The notes under the pieces were generated by a model, which was not told the DNA's origin, ran no database searches, and was given only the letters and a program-made list of their open reading frames with translations. DNA of 64,000 nucleotides from contig DIYP01000003.1 of assembly GCA_002427735.1 (NCBI GenBank), positions 1-64,000 on the forward strand, read 5' to 3'. The DNA is from Flavobacteriales bacterium UBA6051. GTDB taxonomy: Bacteria > Bacteroidota > Bacteroidia > Flavobacteriales_D > Crocinitomicaceae. Every line of letters begins with the position of its first letter. Within the stretch, counting starts at the first letter, position 1. Positions 43,268 to 51,564 of the stretch are shown here, piece after piece. The translations under genes and the position numbers were made by a program.

Positions 43268-43999
43268 TTATACTCCCAAAACACTTTTTAGCTCACCATA
43301 GGCATTACGACTGATCGGAATTTGCGCACCATTGCTCAGCGTTGCTCGATAACTATTCTTCTCAAATGATTCAATCCGAAGTAGTTCATTTAAATTTAAA
43401 ATGTACGACCTGTGAATCCGCAAAAAGTCTCTTTTATCAAGTGTTTGCTCATAATAGCTCATCGTTTTTTTCTTCAGATGATACTTTTCTGAGGTGTGGA
43501 TTTTTACATAATCGTCGTAAGCTTCGATGTAAATCACATCTTTTGTTGGAATAATCTTAATGTTACCGTTTTCTTTCACAACAATTCGCTGTCCCTCGTT
43601 TGGCTGTTTTTGTGTTGTTTCACTTAAACTCGTTGATACCGTCTGGTTTGTGTTTTTTTTCCATTTCTCAATGGCCATATTGAAACGGTCTTGAGTAAAT
43701 GGTTTGAGTAAATAGTCGACTGCGGAAGTCTCAAATGCTTTAATCGCGTATTCATCATAGGCAGTTGTGAAAATAACGGAAGGATCTTCATCAATGATTT
43801 CCAGCATTTCAAAACCATTAATTTTTGGCATTTGAATATCTAGAAAAATGAGGTCTGGGGCATGTGCCTCAATTGCTTTCAAACCTTCGAATCCATTGTT
43901 GCATTCGCCAACTACTTCGAGTTCGCTATGATTTTTTAGAAACTCTTTGACTATGGATCTTGCCAGCGGTTCGTCGTCAATAATTAATACCTTTTTCAT
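43268..43999 (-). CDS. LytTR-family response regulator
   Basis: A 243-residue regulator with a receiver domain (IIDDEPLAR, phospho-acceptor Asp54 in FLDIQMPKI, Lys99 in LLKPF) and a C-terminal LytTR domain (NGNIKIIPTKDVIYIEAYDD, FLRIHRSYILNLNELLRIES). It overlaps the upstream histidine kinase gene by four bases. It is a paralogue of the regulator at about 4.2 kb, but the linker and DNA-binding parts differ clearly. Target probably includes its own operon with the LiaF-like protein. Confidence 0.93.
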   Translation of the reverse strand: MKKVLIIDDEPLARSIVKEFLKNHSELEVVGECNNGFEGLKAIEAHAPDLIFLDIQMPKINGFEMLEIIDEDPSVIFTTAYDEYAIKAFETSAVDYLLKPFTQDRFNMAIEKWKKNTNQTVSTSLSETTQKQPNEGQRIVVKENGNIKIIPTKDVIYIEAYDDYVKIHTSEKYHLKKKTMSYYEQTLDKRDFLRIHRSYILNLNELLRIESFEKNSYRATLSNGAQIPISRNAYGELKSVLGV

Positions 44000-45042
44000 A
44001 GTTGAGGAACGTTTAGTGTTGTCGTGAATGTTTGTTCGAGAGCCTCCGTTTTGAGAAGATTAGCCTGATTGTACAATATCAGCATTTTCTTTTCAATGGA
44101 ACGTAAACCGTAACCAGTACCTTTCACTGTATCATTCAATTCAGGGTCATAAGGGTTGATTAAACGAATATGAAGCAAGTTGTTTTGTTGAGTGATATTA
44201 ATTTCAATGGTTACCTCATCAGTATGACCGTACAATCCGTATTTGATGGCATTTTCGATGAGCGGCTGGAGAATGAGTGCTGGAAGCAATAGCGTCTCAC
44301 ATCCTTTTTCGATTTCGTAATTGACTGTTAAGCGGTCACCAAAGCGCACTTTTTCTATATCAGTATATAGTTTAATATGCCTGATCTCTTGTTCTAATGT
44401 GACCATTTCTGATTGATCTTTGCGAACTGCACCGCGCATAAACTCTGATAATAGATGCACCATTCGCCTTGCTTCTTCTGGATTTGTTGTGGTCAATGCG
44501 TTGATTGAATTAAGACTATTGAATAAGAAATGTGGTTTAAATTGCTGTTGGATACTGTTTAGCTCAATTTTAATGGATTCGCGCTCTTTCTCCACGGCAA
44601 ATTCCTGAAGTCGCTTTTCCTGTATTCTTTGTTGATCGATCCAGATAAGAAGAAGGCCCACTGTGTAGGTGAGAATGACAAAAACACTTTTAAAAACAAC
44701 GGAATTATTCAGGTATTCCAGAAATGCATCATTATAACTGAATATGGCATATGAAATGAAATAATGAGAAACAATCGTAATTCCGGTAAACAGGATTACA
44801 CTGCCTAAATTTGCGGTATTCAAGGCTACTTTTGAATGATAATAACGCTGAACAACATAAATCAGATTGATAAAAAGAAAGGCGAGCAAGAAAAGAGTGA
44901 TAGAGTCAAGGAATGCAGCTTTAAGTGTTAATCCATAGTGGCGCATTATGATGAACTGAAGTATACTGAAGCAGGCAATGAGGCTGATCGTTTTAATCAT
45001 CCTCATTGTAAACAACTGATATGTTTTTCCTTGTTCGGCCAT
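43996..45042 (-). CDS. LytS-family sensor histidine kinase
   Basis: A 348-residue membrane kinase with four hydrophobic segments (about residues 15-30, 38-62, 78-100, 115-135), a short coiled coil and the His_kinase core: HFLFNSLNSINALTTTNPEE (phospho-acceptor His in QFKPHFLFNS), LQPLIENAIKYGL (N box) and GTGYGLRSIEKK (G box). Cognate kinase of the overlapping LytTR regulator. The first gene of the operon, eight bases upstream, encodes a LiaF-like protein, which hints at cell-envelope stress sensing. Confidence 0.92.
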   Translation of the reverse strand: MAEQGKTYQLFTMRMIKTISLIACFSILQFIIMRHYGLTLKAAFLDSITLFLLAFLFINLIYVVQRYYHSKVALNTANLGSVILFTGITIVSHYFISYAIFSYNDAFLEYLNNSVVFKSVFVILTYTVGLLLIWIDQQRIQEKRLQEFAVEKERESIKIELNSIQQQFKPHFLFNSLNSINALTTTNPEEARRMVHLLSEFMRGAVRKDQSEMVTLEQEIRHIKLYTDIEKVRFGDRLTVNYEIEKGCETLLLPALILQPLIENAIKYGLYGHTDEVTIEINITQQNNLLHIRLINPYDPELNDTVKGTGYGLRSIEKKMLILYNQANLLKTEALEQTFTTTLNVPQL

Positions 45043-45050
45043 TAATAAAT

Positions 45051-45806
45051 TTATACGTAGCTGTGAATCTCTACTCCTCCAAAGAAACAGGATCCGGTTA
45101 GTGTAACTGTTTTTTCAGGATCATGCTCTACGTCGCTAATCATTGTTCGCTGATCTTCGACCGCACCAAAAATAGTGGTGATGTCTGATTTAACCTGCCA
45201 ATTGGAGGGAACAATGAGTGTGACTCCACCAAAAGCCGTTGAAGCATTGATGGTGATGGGTTCTTGAATGTCGGCCCTGGTCAGATTGATTTCCGTTCCG
45301 CCAAAAGCTGTAGTAAAGTCAGCGCCTTTAAAATTCTTACTGACGACATTTTTTGTTACGCCTCCGAAGAAGGTTGTTGCCTGTATGAAGTCGTCTGATG
45401 ATATTTCTTTATCATCATCGAACATCGTTGTTCTGTGTCGTCTATGTCGGCCTTTTTTTTTTGAACCGAACAGGTTAGTTGCTTTGCCAATCATCATAAC
45501 GCCGAAAGAAATAACTATAACTGGAAGTATAAGCTTCGTGTCAACGGTGTGAGGTTGAATTTCATTGATTAGGAAAATACTCCCAATTCCGATTAAAATA
45601 AACCCTGGAAAACTTCTGAAGTTGTGCTTATAGAGAAGTACACTTCCTACAGCAATGAGAATTGTCTTCCATGAAAAAATCCAGGATGGAACAGCAACTC
45701 CCATGCGAAGCAAAAGGAATGCAACTCCAAAACCAATGATGAGTGCCCCCGCTAGAACCTTCGATTTACGATGACGTGCTCTTCTGTGTTTGTCTAAAAA
45801 TACCAT
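45051..45806 (-). CDS. LiaF-like transmembrane protein (cell-wall-stress regulator type)
   Basis: A 251-residue protein. The N-terminal half has four short hydrophobic segments of the LiaI/LiaF transmembrane region type (KVLAGALIIGFGVAFLLLRMG, FPGFILIGIGSIFLINEI). The C-terminal half (about 145-250) is the LiaF-type beta-helical domain with repeats such as TTFFGGVTKNVVSKNFKG, TTAFGGTEINLTRADI and STAFGGVTLIVPSNW. In Firmicutes LiaF inhibits the kinase LiaS; here it precedes a LytS/LytTR pair by eight bases, so a comparable three-component arrangement is a reasonable inference. Confidence 0.85.
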   Translation of the reverse strand: MVFLDKHRRARHRKSKVLAGALIIGFGVAFLLLRMGVAVPSWIFSWKTILIAVGSVLLYKHNFRSFPGFILIGIGSIFLINEIQPHTVDTKLILPVIVISFGVMMIGKATNLFGSKKKGRHRRHRTTMFDDDKEISSDDFIQATTFFGGVTKNVVSKNFKGADFTTAFGGTEINLTRADIQEPITINASTAFGGVTLIVPSNWQVKSDITTIFGAVEDQRTMISDVEHDPEKTVTLTGSCFFGGVEIHSYV

Positions 45807-45907
45807 AGTCTGTGTTTTTGATACTTCAAATCTATAGCTTGACTCATTGGTTTGAAAGAGAGAATAGGTGAACTGTAGCTATTATTCGGTGAACTGTATC
45901 ATTGCAT

Positions 45908-45936
45908 AAAAAAAGCCGCGAATTACCGCGGCTTTT
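45908..45936 (-). terminator. Rho-independent terminator of the HPPD gene
   Basis: AAAAGCCGCG (45911-45920) and CGCGGCTTTT (45927-45936) form a perfect 10-bp stem with a six-base loop, followed on the minus strand by a run of T residues. Located 20 bp after the HPPD stop. Confidence 0.85.
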
Positions 45937-45956
45937 AAACTTCTGGAAGGGATATA

Positions 45957-47117
45957 TTAGAGTGTCCCTCGTTTTTCTTGTTCACGTTCAATAGACTCAA
46001 ATAAAGCCTTGAAGTTTCCTGCACCAAATCCACGTGCCCCCATTCGTTGAATGATTTCAAAGAATAGGGTTGGTCTGTCTTCTACAGGTTTTGTGAAAAT
46101 CTGTAATAAATAGCCTTCCTCATCGGCATCAATCATAATTCCCAGACTTTTTAGTACTTCAATGTCTTCACGTAACTTATGATCATGGACCAATAAACGC
46201 TCTGGGACAGCACTGTAATACTCATCTGGTGGAGTGCTCAAGAACTCCACACCGCGCTTACGCATAGCGGTCACCGTAGAAATGATATCATTCGTTGCCA
46301 CTGCAATGTGCTGAACACCTGGGCCTTCGTAAAAGTCTAAATATTCCTCAATTTGAGATTTTTTCTTTCCTTCGGCAGGCTCGTTAATTGGGAACTTGAT
46401 ACGTCCGTTTCCATTACTCATTACCTTACTCATCAATGCAGAGTACTCTGTGTGAATCTGCTTATCATCAAACGAAAGGAAGTTTTCGAAGCCCATTACA
46501 TCTTCGTACCACTTTACCCATATGTTCATTTCATTCCATCCAACATTCCCCACCATATGGTCAATAAACTTCAGTCCAACAGGCTCAGGGTTGTAGTCTG
46601 ACTCCCAAGCGTTAAATCCAGGAAGAAACGCACCATTATAATTCTTGCGTTCAACAAACATGTGAACAGTTTCTCCGTAGGTGTATATTCCAGCTCTAAC
46701 AACTTCTCCATGCTCATCTTTTTCCACAGTAGGTTCCATATAAGACTTAGCACCACGTGAAGTAGTTTCTTCATAAGCACTTCGAGCGTCATCCACCCAT
46801 AATGCTACAACTTTTACACCGTCGCCATGCTTCACAATGTGGTCATTAATTGGAGACTTTGAGTTCAATGGAGTCGTAAGTACGAGCTTGATCTTATCTT
46901 GCTTGACAACATAGGAAACCGAATCGGTTGCTCCTGTTTCAAGTCCGCGATATGCGTATGATTGAAACCCAAATGCTGTTTTATAAAAATGAGCGGCTTG
47001 TTTCGCATTTCCAACGTAAAACTCTACGTAATCCGTTCCTAACAAAGGCAAGAAATCTTGCGCTCCTTCAAATATTTTTTCTAATCCGTAATCTACGTTT
47101 TCGATATCTTTTGACAT
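45957..47117 (-). CDS. hppD: 4-hydroxyphenylpyruvate dioxygenase
   Basis: A 386-residue two-domain VOC enzyme that converts 4-hydroxyphenylpyruvate to homogentisate in tyrosine breakdown. The N-terminal VOC domain begins with LPLLGTDYVEFYVGNAKQAA. The C-terminal catalytic domain supplies the iron ligands: His in IDHMVGNVGWNEM, His in PGVQHIAVATNDI, Glu near FFEIIQRMGARGFGAGNFKAL. The ATG at 47117 is preferred over an upstream TTG that overlaps the homogentisate dioxygenase gene. Second gene of a two-gene tyrosine catabolism operon. Confidence 0.95.
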   Translation of the reverse strand: MSKDIENVDYGLEKIFEGAQDFLPLLGTDYVEFYVGNAKQAAHFYKTAFGFQSYAYRGLETGATDSVSYVVKQDKIKLVLTTPLNSKSPINDHIVKHGDGVKVVALWVDDARSAYEETTSRGAKSYMEPTVEKDEHGEVVRAGIYTYGETVHMFVERKNYNGAFLPGFNAWESDYNPEPVGLKFIDHMVGNVGWNEMNIWVKWYEDVMGFENFLSFDDKQIHTEYSALMSKVMSNGNGRIKFPINEPAEGKKKSQIEEYLDFYEGPGVQHIAVATNDIISTVTAMRKRGVEFLSTPPDEYYSAVPERLLVHDHKLREDIEVLKSLGIMIDADEEGYLLQIFTKPVEDRPTLFFEIIQRMGARGFGAGNFKALFESIEREQEKRGTL

Positions 47118-47128
47118 GTTGATCTTTT

Positions 47129-48286
47129 TTAGTGAAGCCAAGATTGATAATAATCTTCTACTTCAAGGTTCATTGCTTGTTTTGTTAACTGTAAAGGTTT
47201 AAAAGTATCAACCATTACAGCCAATTCTTCTGTTTCCTTTTTTCCAATACTTCTTTCATAAGCTCCAGGATGAGGTCCATGCGGAAGCCCTGCCGGATGA
47301 AGTGTTATCTGTCCACGCTCAATATTGTTTCTACTCATGAAATCACCATCTACGTAATACAATACTTCATCAGAATCAATATTGCTATGATTATATGGTG
47401 CCGGTATTGAATCAGGATGATAATCATACAAACGAGGTACGAACGAACAAATTACAAAGGCGTCCGTCTCGAAAGTTTGATGAATAGGAGGCGGTAAATG
47501 CACTCGTCCCGTAATTGGCTCAAAATCATGAATTGAGAAAGCGTAAGGATAATTATAGCCATCCCAACCTACAACATCGAATGGATGTGATGCGTATGTA
47601 TAAGAATAAAGAATTCCTTGTTTTTTAGTTTTCATTAGGAAATCTCCTTTCTCAGCATGCGTTTCTAGTTCTGAAGGTGGTCGGAAGTCACGCTCGCAAT
47701 ATGGAGAATGTTCCAATAACTGACCAAACCAGTTGCGGTATCTTTTAGGTGTGTAAATCGGTCGGGTAGATTCCACAATAAACAGTCTATTATCCTCTGT
47801 ATCGAAATCAATTTGGTAGATCATTCCGCGTGGAATTACTAGATAATCACCATACTTAAATTCAATGTTCCCAAGTTGTGTGCGAAGCTTTCCAGATCCT
47901 TCGTGGATGAAAATTACCTCATCGCAATCCGCATTCTTGTAGAAATAATCACGCAATGACTTTCTCGGAGAGGCTAAAACGATGTGACAATCATTATTTA
48001 CAAGCATAGGAACGCGACTCTCAATGAAGTCATCCTTTGGTGGAACTTTGTACCCCATAAAGCTTCGCATCTGCAATTGCTTATCCTCAGCAACTTCAGG
48101 GTTTAAGTCGACCCGCTCGACAAATTCTTTTACGATCGTTGGCGGCTCAAGGTGATATAGTAGACAAGACATTCCATCAAAGCCAATCGTTCCGAATAAC
48201 TGCTCGTGATGCAGTTCACCGTTGTCTTTTCTGAATACAGTATGTCTTTTATGTGGGATTTTACCCAGTTTATGATAAAATGGCAT
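47129..48286 (-). CDS. hmgA: Homogentisate 1,2-dioxygenase
   Basis: A 385-residue enzyme that opens homogentisate to maleylacetoacetate, the step following HPPD. Cupin-type motifs: FIHEGSGKLRTQLGNIEFKYGDYLVIPRG (in two parts) and HDFEPITGRVHLPPPIHQTF, then HPAGLPHGPHPGAYE near the C terminus with the iron ligands. Length is at the short end for the family, as in other Bacteroidota. The gene precedes hppD by 11 bp. Genes for maleylacetoacetate isomerase and fumarylacetoacetase are not in this window. Confidence 0.93.
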   Translation of the reverse strand: MPFYHKLGKIPHKRHTVFRKDNGELHHEQLFGTIGFDGMSCLLYHLEPPTIVKEFVERVDLNPEVAEDKQLQMRSFMGYKVPPKDDFIESRVPMLVNNDCHIVLASPRKSLRDYFYKNADCDEVIFIHEGSGKLRTQLGNIEFKYGDYLVIPRGMIYQIDFDTEDNRLFIVESTRPIYTPKRYRNWFGQLLEHSPYCERDFRPPSELETHAEKGDFLMKTKKQGILYSYTYASHPFDVVGWDGYNYPYAFSIHDFEPITGRVHLPPPIHQTFETDAFVICSFVPRLYDYHPDSIPAPYNHSNIDSDEVLYYVDGDFMSRNNIERGQITLHPAGLPHGPHPGAYERSIGKKETEELAVMVDTFKPLQLTKQAMNLEVEDYYQSWLH

Positions 48287-48548
48287 GTTTTAATAATTTG
48301 ATTAACATTCAGATTCATTTGTGTGATCAACTACCCGCTCATTCAGGGTTGCGTTTAATCAGATATGTTAAATAGTCTTTTAAACCTGTCCACATGTTGA
48401 GCTAAAGTTAAGTGAATTCAGCAAAAGTATGTTCCTTGATCTAAACAAAAAATGATAATTATCAGTTAAATGCTTTCCTGTTGTTTTTTGTCAGTGGTAT
48501 AGGATTTTTTGGAAAAAATCTTTCTATTTGCAAGTGAACACCTGTATT

Positions 48549-49511
48549 ATGAGTAAGACATTAATTATTGGCGCCGCAGGCCAGATTGGAACAGAACTAG
48601 TTCTGGAACTACGAAACAGAAAAGGGACAGAAGCAGTTATTGCGGGAGATTTGAAGGAATCTTGCCCTGAAGCATTGCGTGGAGGCCCATATGTACAAAT
48701 GGATGCGTTGAAAAGAGAAGAAGTCCGAAATTATATCATTGAAAACGGTGTTAAGGAAGTGTATTTACTAGCGGCACTTTTAAGTGCTACTGCTGAAAAG
48801 AATCCGGCATTTGCATGGGAATTAAACATGGAAGGTTTATTTACCATTCTTGACCTAGCGAAAGAAGGACATGTTGAGAAGATATTCTGGCCAAGTTCTA
48901 TTGCGGTTTTCGGACCAACTACGCCTCAGATAAACACTCCTCAGCTTACGATTATGGAGCCCACTACTGTGTATGGTATTTCCAAACAGACTGGGGAAAG
49001 ATGGTGCGAATACTACTATAATAATTACGGTGTTGACGTGCGAAGTATTCGTTACCCCGGTTTAATTTCTTATACAAGTCTACCGGGAGGTGGAACAACA
49101 GATTATGCGGTGGATATTTTTTACCAGGCGAAGCTTGGAAATGAATTCTCATGCTTCCTGAAAGAAGATACCGCATTGCCCATGATGTATATGGAAGATG
49201 CCATTAGAGCTACGATTGAATTAATGGAGGCGCCAAAGGAAAAAATTGATATCCGCTCATCATACAATCTATCCGGCTGCAGTTTTACGCCCAAAGAAAT
49301 TGCAGGAGAAATTACCAAGCATATCCCCGATTTTAAAATCAGTTATGCACCAGACTTTAGGCAATCTATTGCAGATACATGGCCCGGTTCAATTGATGAT
49401 TCTCAAGCGAGAAATCAGTGGGGCTGGAAAGAGCGTTTTAACCTTGAGATGTTGGTTAAAACAATGCTTGAAAATGTGAATGTCGATTTATTGAAAACGA
49501 TTAGTTCTTGA
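48549..49511 (+). CDS. L-threonine 3-dehydrogenase, extended-SDR type
   Basis: A 320-residue NAD-dependent epimerase-fold enzyme. The dinucleotide-binding motif is GAAGQIG at residues 7-13, the active-site Ser/Thr lies in WPSSIAVFG and the catalytic pair in TTVYGISKQTGERWCEYYY (YxxxK). The stretches RSIRYPGLISYTSLPGGGTT and FLKEDTALPMMYMEDAIRA are diagnostic of the SDR-type threonine dehydrogenase, unrelated to the zinc-dependent Tdh. It makes 2-amino-3-ketobutyrate from threonine. Its usual partner, the 2-amino-3-ketobutyrate ligase, is not in the window. The ATG at 48549 is chosen. Confidence 0.88.
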   Translation: MSKTLIIGAAGQIGTELVLELRNRKGTEAVIAGDLKESCPEALRGGPYVQMDALKREEVRNYIIENGVKEVYLLAALLSATAEKNPAFAWELNMEGLFTILDLAKEGHVEKIFWPSSIAVFGPTTPQINTPQLTIMEPTTVYGISKQTGERWCEYYYNNYGVDVRSIRYPGLISYTSLPGGGTTDYAVDIFYQAKLGNEFSCFLKEDTALPMMYMEDAIRATIELMEAPKEKIDIRSSYNLSGCSFTPKEIAGEITKHIPDFKISYAPDFRQSIADTWPGSIDDSQARNQWGWKERFNLEMLVKTMLENVNVDLLKTISS

Positions 49512-49648
49512 TTCACAAAGTTTTACAGGATTACTATTCGCGCATAATTTTTATCGATAAAAAAACGCCATTCGCCGAAAACATCAATTTTTATTTTGAT
49601 AAGCAACGGTCGATAAGTATTTTCGTTTAAGAACTGTTATCTCCTGCA

Positions 49649-50536
49649 ATGAAAACTATTGATATGCTAAAGAAAGTATCTTTTCTACTACTTGCGACAT
49701 TGATGGCAGTTCCCTTCGCTTGGTCAGGTGAGGATCAAGGAGGAGGAAGTGACTGTTGCAAAGTAGACGACCAGGGGCGAAAGCAAGGTAATTGGGTTTA
49801 TCTTGGTAAAGATCGTCCAGAGGCAGGATTCCCTGCAGACGGAAAAATCGAAGAAGGTTCTTACAAAGACGATCGCAAAGAGGGAGTTTGGGTCAAGTAC
49901 CATAACGACGGTGTTACTCCAAAGCTTCGAGGTGAATACAAGAACAATAGACCAAGTGGTGCGTACACGAAGATTTGGCCTGACGGAACCGTTCGCGAGC
50001 GCGGTACGTTCAGTCGAGGAAAACACTACGATTCTTTGAAACGTTTTCATGAAAATGGAGTCATTGAATACGAAGCTTCTTACAACGAATCCGGAAAAGA
50101 ACAAGGAAAAGTAAAATATACATATCCAAACGGTCAGGTTGAGTTTGAATACGAAGCTCAGAATGGCATCCCAACCGGTAAAGCAACACGCTATTACGAG
50201 AACGGAGATATCAAAGAAGTCATTTATTATGCTGCAGACGGATCTGTAGAAAAGAGTGAGCAGAAAGAAATGGTGAATGCAGCTGTAAATGTTGTTGACC
50301 CAGGAGCTTCAAGAATTGAAGCACCACGCGTTGTGAATCCAAGAACAAAAGGAACGCGTTTCCAACCAAATGGTTACAATAAAGTATATAACGACAACGA
50401 CGAAATCTGGCAAGATGGAGACTTTAGAAACAGCCGTCTATGGGATGGAAAAGTTTACGAGTACGATTCTGATGGAATCTTGTTAAAAGTGAAAGTGTTC
50501 AAGAAAGGTGTTTACCATTCTGATGGACAGCTTTAA
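49649..50536 (+). CDS. Exported MORN-like/YwqK-family repeat protein
   Basis: A 295-residue protein with a signal peptide (hydrophobic residues about 8-25, cut after WSG). The mature part has repeated 20-25-residue motifs of the MORN/YwqK type, such as KIEEGSYKDDRKEGVWVKY, LRGEYKNNRPSGAYTKIW, TVRERGTFSRGKHYDSL and GVIEYEASYNESGKEQGKV. Such repeats are widespread in Bacteroidota and are sometimes annotated as a YwqK toxin-antitoxin component, without evidence of that function here. No toxin gene is adjacent. The alternative ATG at 49664 would also leave a signal peptide. Confidence 0.8.
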   Translation: MKTIDMLKKVSFLLLATLMAVPFAWSGEDQGGGSDCCKVDDQGRKQGNWVYLGKDRPEAGFPADGKIEEGSYKDDRKEGVWVKYHNDGVTPKLRGEYKNNRPSGAYTKIWPDGTVRERGTFSRGKHYDSLKRFHENGVIEYEASYNESGKEQGKVKYTYPNGQVEFEYEAQNGIPTGKATRYYENGDIKEVIYYAADGSVEKSEQKEMVNAAVNVVDPGASRIEAPRVVNPRTKGTRFQPNGYNKVYNDNDEIWQDGDFRNSRLWDGKVYEYDSDGILLKVKVFKKGVYHSDGQL

Positions 50537-50559
50537 TACTTGAAAAGAAATAGAGATTA

Positions 50560-50592
50560 AGCCCTTTTGAGTTAGCTCAGAAGGGCTTTTTT
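50560..50592 (+). terminator. Rho-independent terminator
   Basis: AGCCCTTTTGAG pairs with CTCAGAAGGGCT around a TTAG loop (one mismatch), followed by TTTTTT. It closes the MORN-like gene and lies just upstream of the deoC promoter. Confidence 0.85.
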
Positions 50593-50610
50593 AATGCCAC
50601 GCTATATTGC

Positions 50611-50618
50611 TATATTTG
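50611..50618 (+). promoter_or_regulatory. -7 box (TATATTTG) of the deoC-ALDH operon
   Basis: TATATTTG fits TAnnTTTG and is placed 17 bp upstream of the deoC ATG, giving a leader of about 10 nt. A convincing -33 is not visible because that position is occupied by the terminator T-run. Confidence 0.5.
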
Positions 50619-50635
50619 CTACAAACAAACACTCA

Positions 50636-51562
50636 ATGAATAAGAAAAACGGTACGACTAACCACCGTGTGCCCGATTTCTCAAGTACTCCTCGTATAGA
50701 TAAGGTAGGGGTAGAAGAACGGGTTTCAAGATTTCAAAAGAGGAGTATTAAGTCATCAGCTAAGCTTCAAGGTCTTCATATGATTTTGAACATGATTGAC
50801 TTGACTACACTCGAAGGAAAAGATACACCAGGGAAAGTAAGACAAATGTGCTTTAAAGCCCGACATCTTCACGACGTACATGCCGGATTACCAAATGTGG
50901 CGGCAGTATGTGTTTACCCCTCAATGGTCGGGGTGGCGAAGAAAGAGGTGGAAGGATCAGGAGTTAAGGTTGCATCGGTATCCACGGCTTTTCCAAGCGG
51001 ACAAGCACCTTTAGAAGTCAAGTTGATGGATACGAAGTACGCTGTTGATCAAGGTGCGGATGAAATTGATATGGTTATTTCAAGAGGGAAGTTTCTTAGT
51101 GGAGAATACAATTTTGTATTTGATGAGATAGCAGCAATCAAAGAGGCCTGTGGTAAAGCACGATTAAAAGTAATTCTTGAAACGGGTGAATTAGTTACGC
51201 TCGATAATGTTAGAAGAGCAAGTGATATCGCCATGTACGCAGGGGCGGATTTTATTAAAACATCTACAGGAAAAATTCAGCCGGCGGCAACAATGCAAGT
51301 GACTTACACAATGCTAGAAGCCATTAAGGACTTTATGGATGAGACAGGTATAAAAGTGGGGATGAAACCGGCAGGAGGTATTTCTAATTCTAAACTCGCC
51401 CTTCACAACTTAGTTATGGTTAAAGAAGTACTTGGTGAAGAATGGTTGAACAATGAGTGGTTCCGCTTTGGAGCAAGCAGTTTAGCCAATGATGTTTTAA
51501 TGCAAATTATGAAAGCCGAAACAGGACACTATCAGTCGACAGATTATTTTTCAATTGATTAA
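50636..51562 (+). CDS. deoC: Deoxyribose-phosphate aldolase
   Basis: A 308-residue class I aldolase cleaving 2-deoxyribose 5-phosphate to acetaldehyde and glyceraldehyde 3-phosphate. The TIM-barrel core has MIDLTTLEGKDTPGKVRQMC, EIDMVISRGKFLSGEY (Asp of the proton relay), LKVILETGEL and the Schiff-base Lys region FIKTSTGKI, then GMKPAGGI. It is longer than the 220-260 residues of E. coli-type DeoC, with an extra about 50-residue N-terminal part, as in other members of the longer branch. It is cotranscribed with two aldehyde dehydrogenase genes (2-bp gap). Confidence 0.93.
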   Translation: MNKKNGTTNHRVPDFSSTPRIDKVGVEERVSRFQKRSIKSSAKLQGLHMILNMIDLTTLEGKDTPGKVRQMCFKARHLHDVHAGLPNVAAVCVYPSMVGVAKKEVEGSGVKVASVSTAFPSGQAPLEVKLMDTKYAVDQGADEIDMVISRGKFLSGEYNFVFDEIAAIKEACGKARLKVILETGELVTLDNVRRASDIAMYAGADFIKTSTGKIQPAATMQVTYTMLEAIKDFMDETGIKVGMKPAGGISNSKLALHNLVMVKEVLGEEWLNNEWFRFGASSLANDVLMQIMKAETGHYQSTDYFSID

Positions 51563-51564
51563 TT

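Noticed and set aside
45957..49511. A single aromatic and threonine catabolic operon
   Set aside because: hppD and hmgA form an operon on the minus strand, but the threonine dehydrogenase is divergent and tryptophan dioxygenase is separated by the LytS cluster; no operon links them.
49649..50536. YwqK-type toxin-antitoxin system
   Set aside because: Only the MORN-like repeat protein is present, with a signal peptide and no toxin partner, so the label would be misleading.
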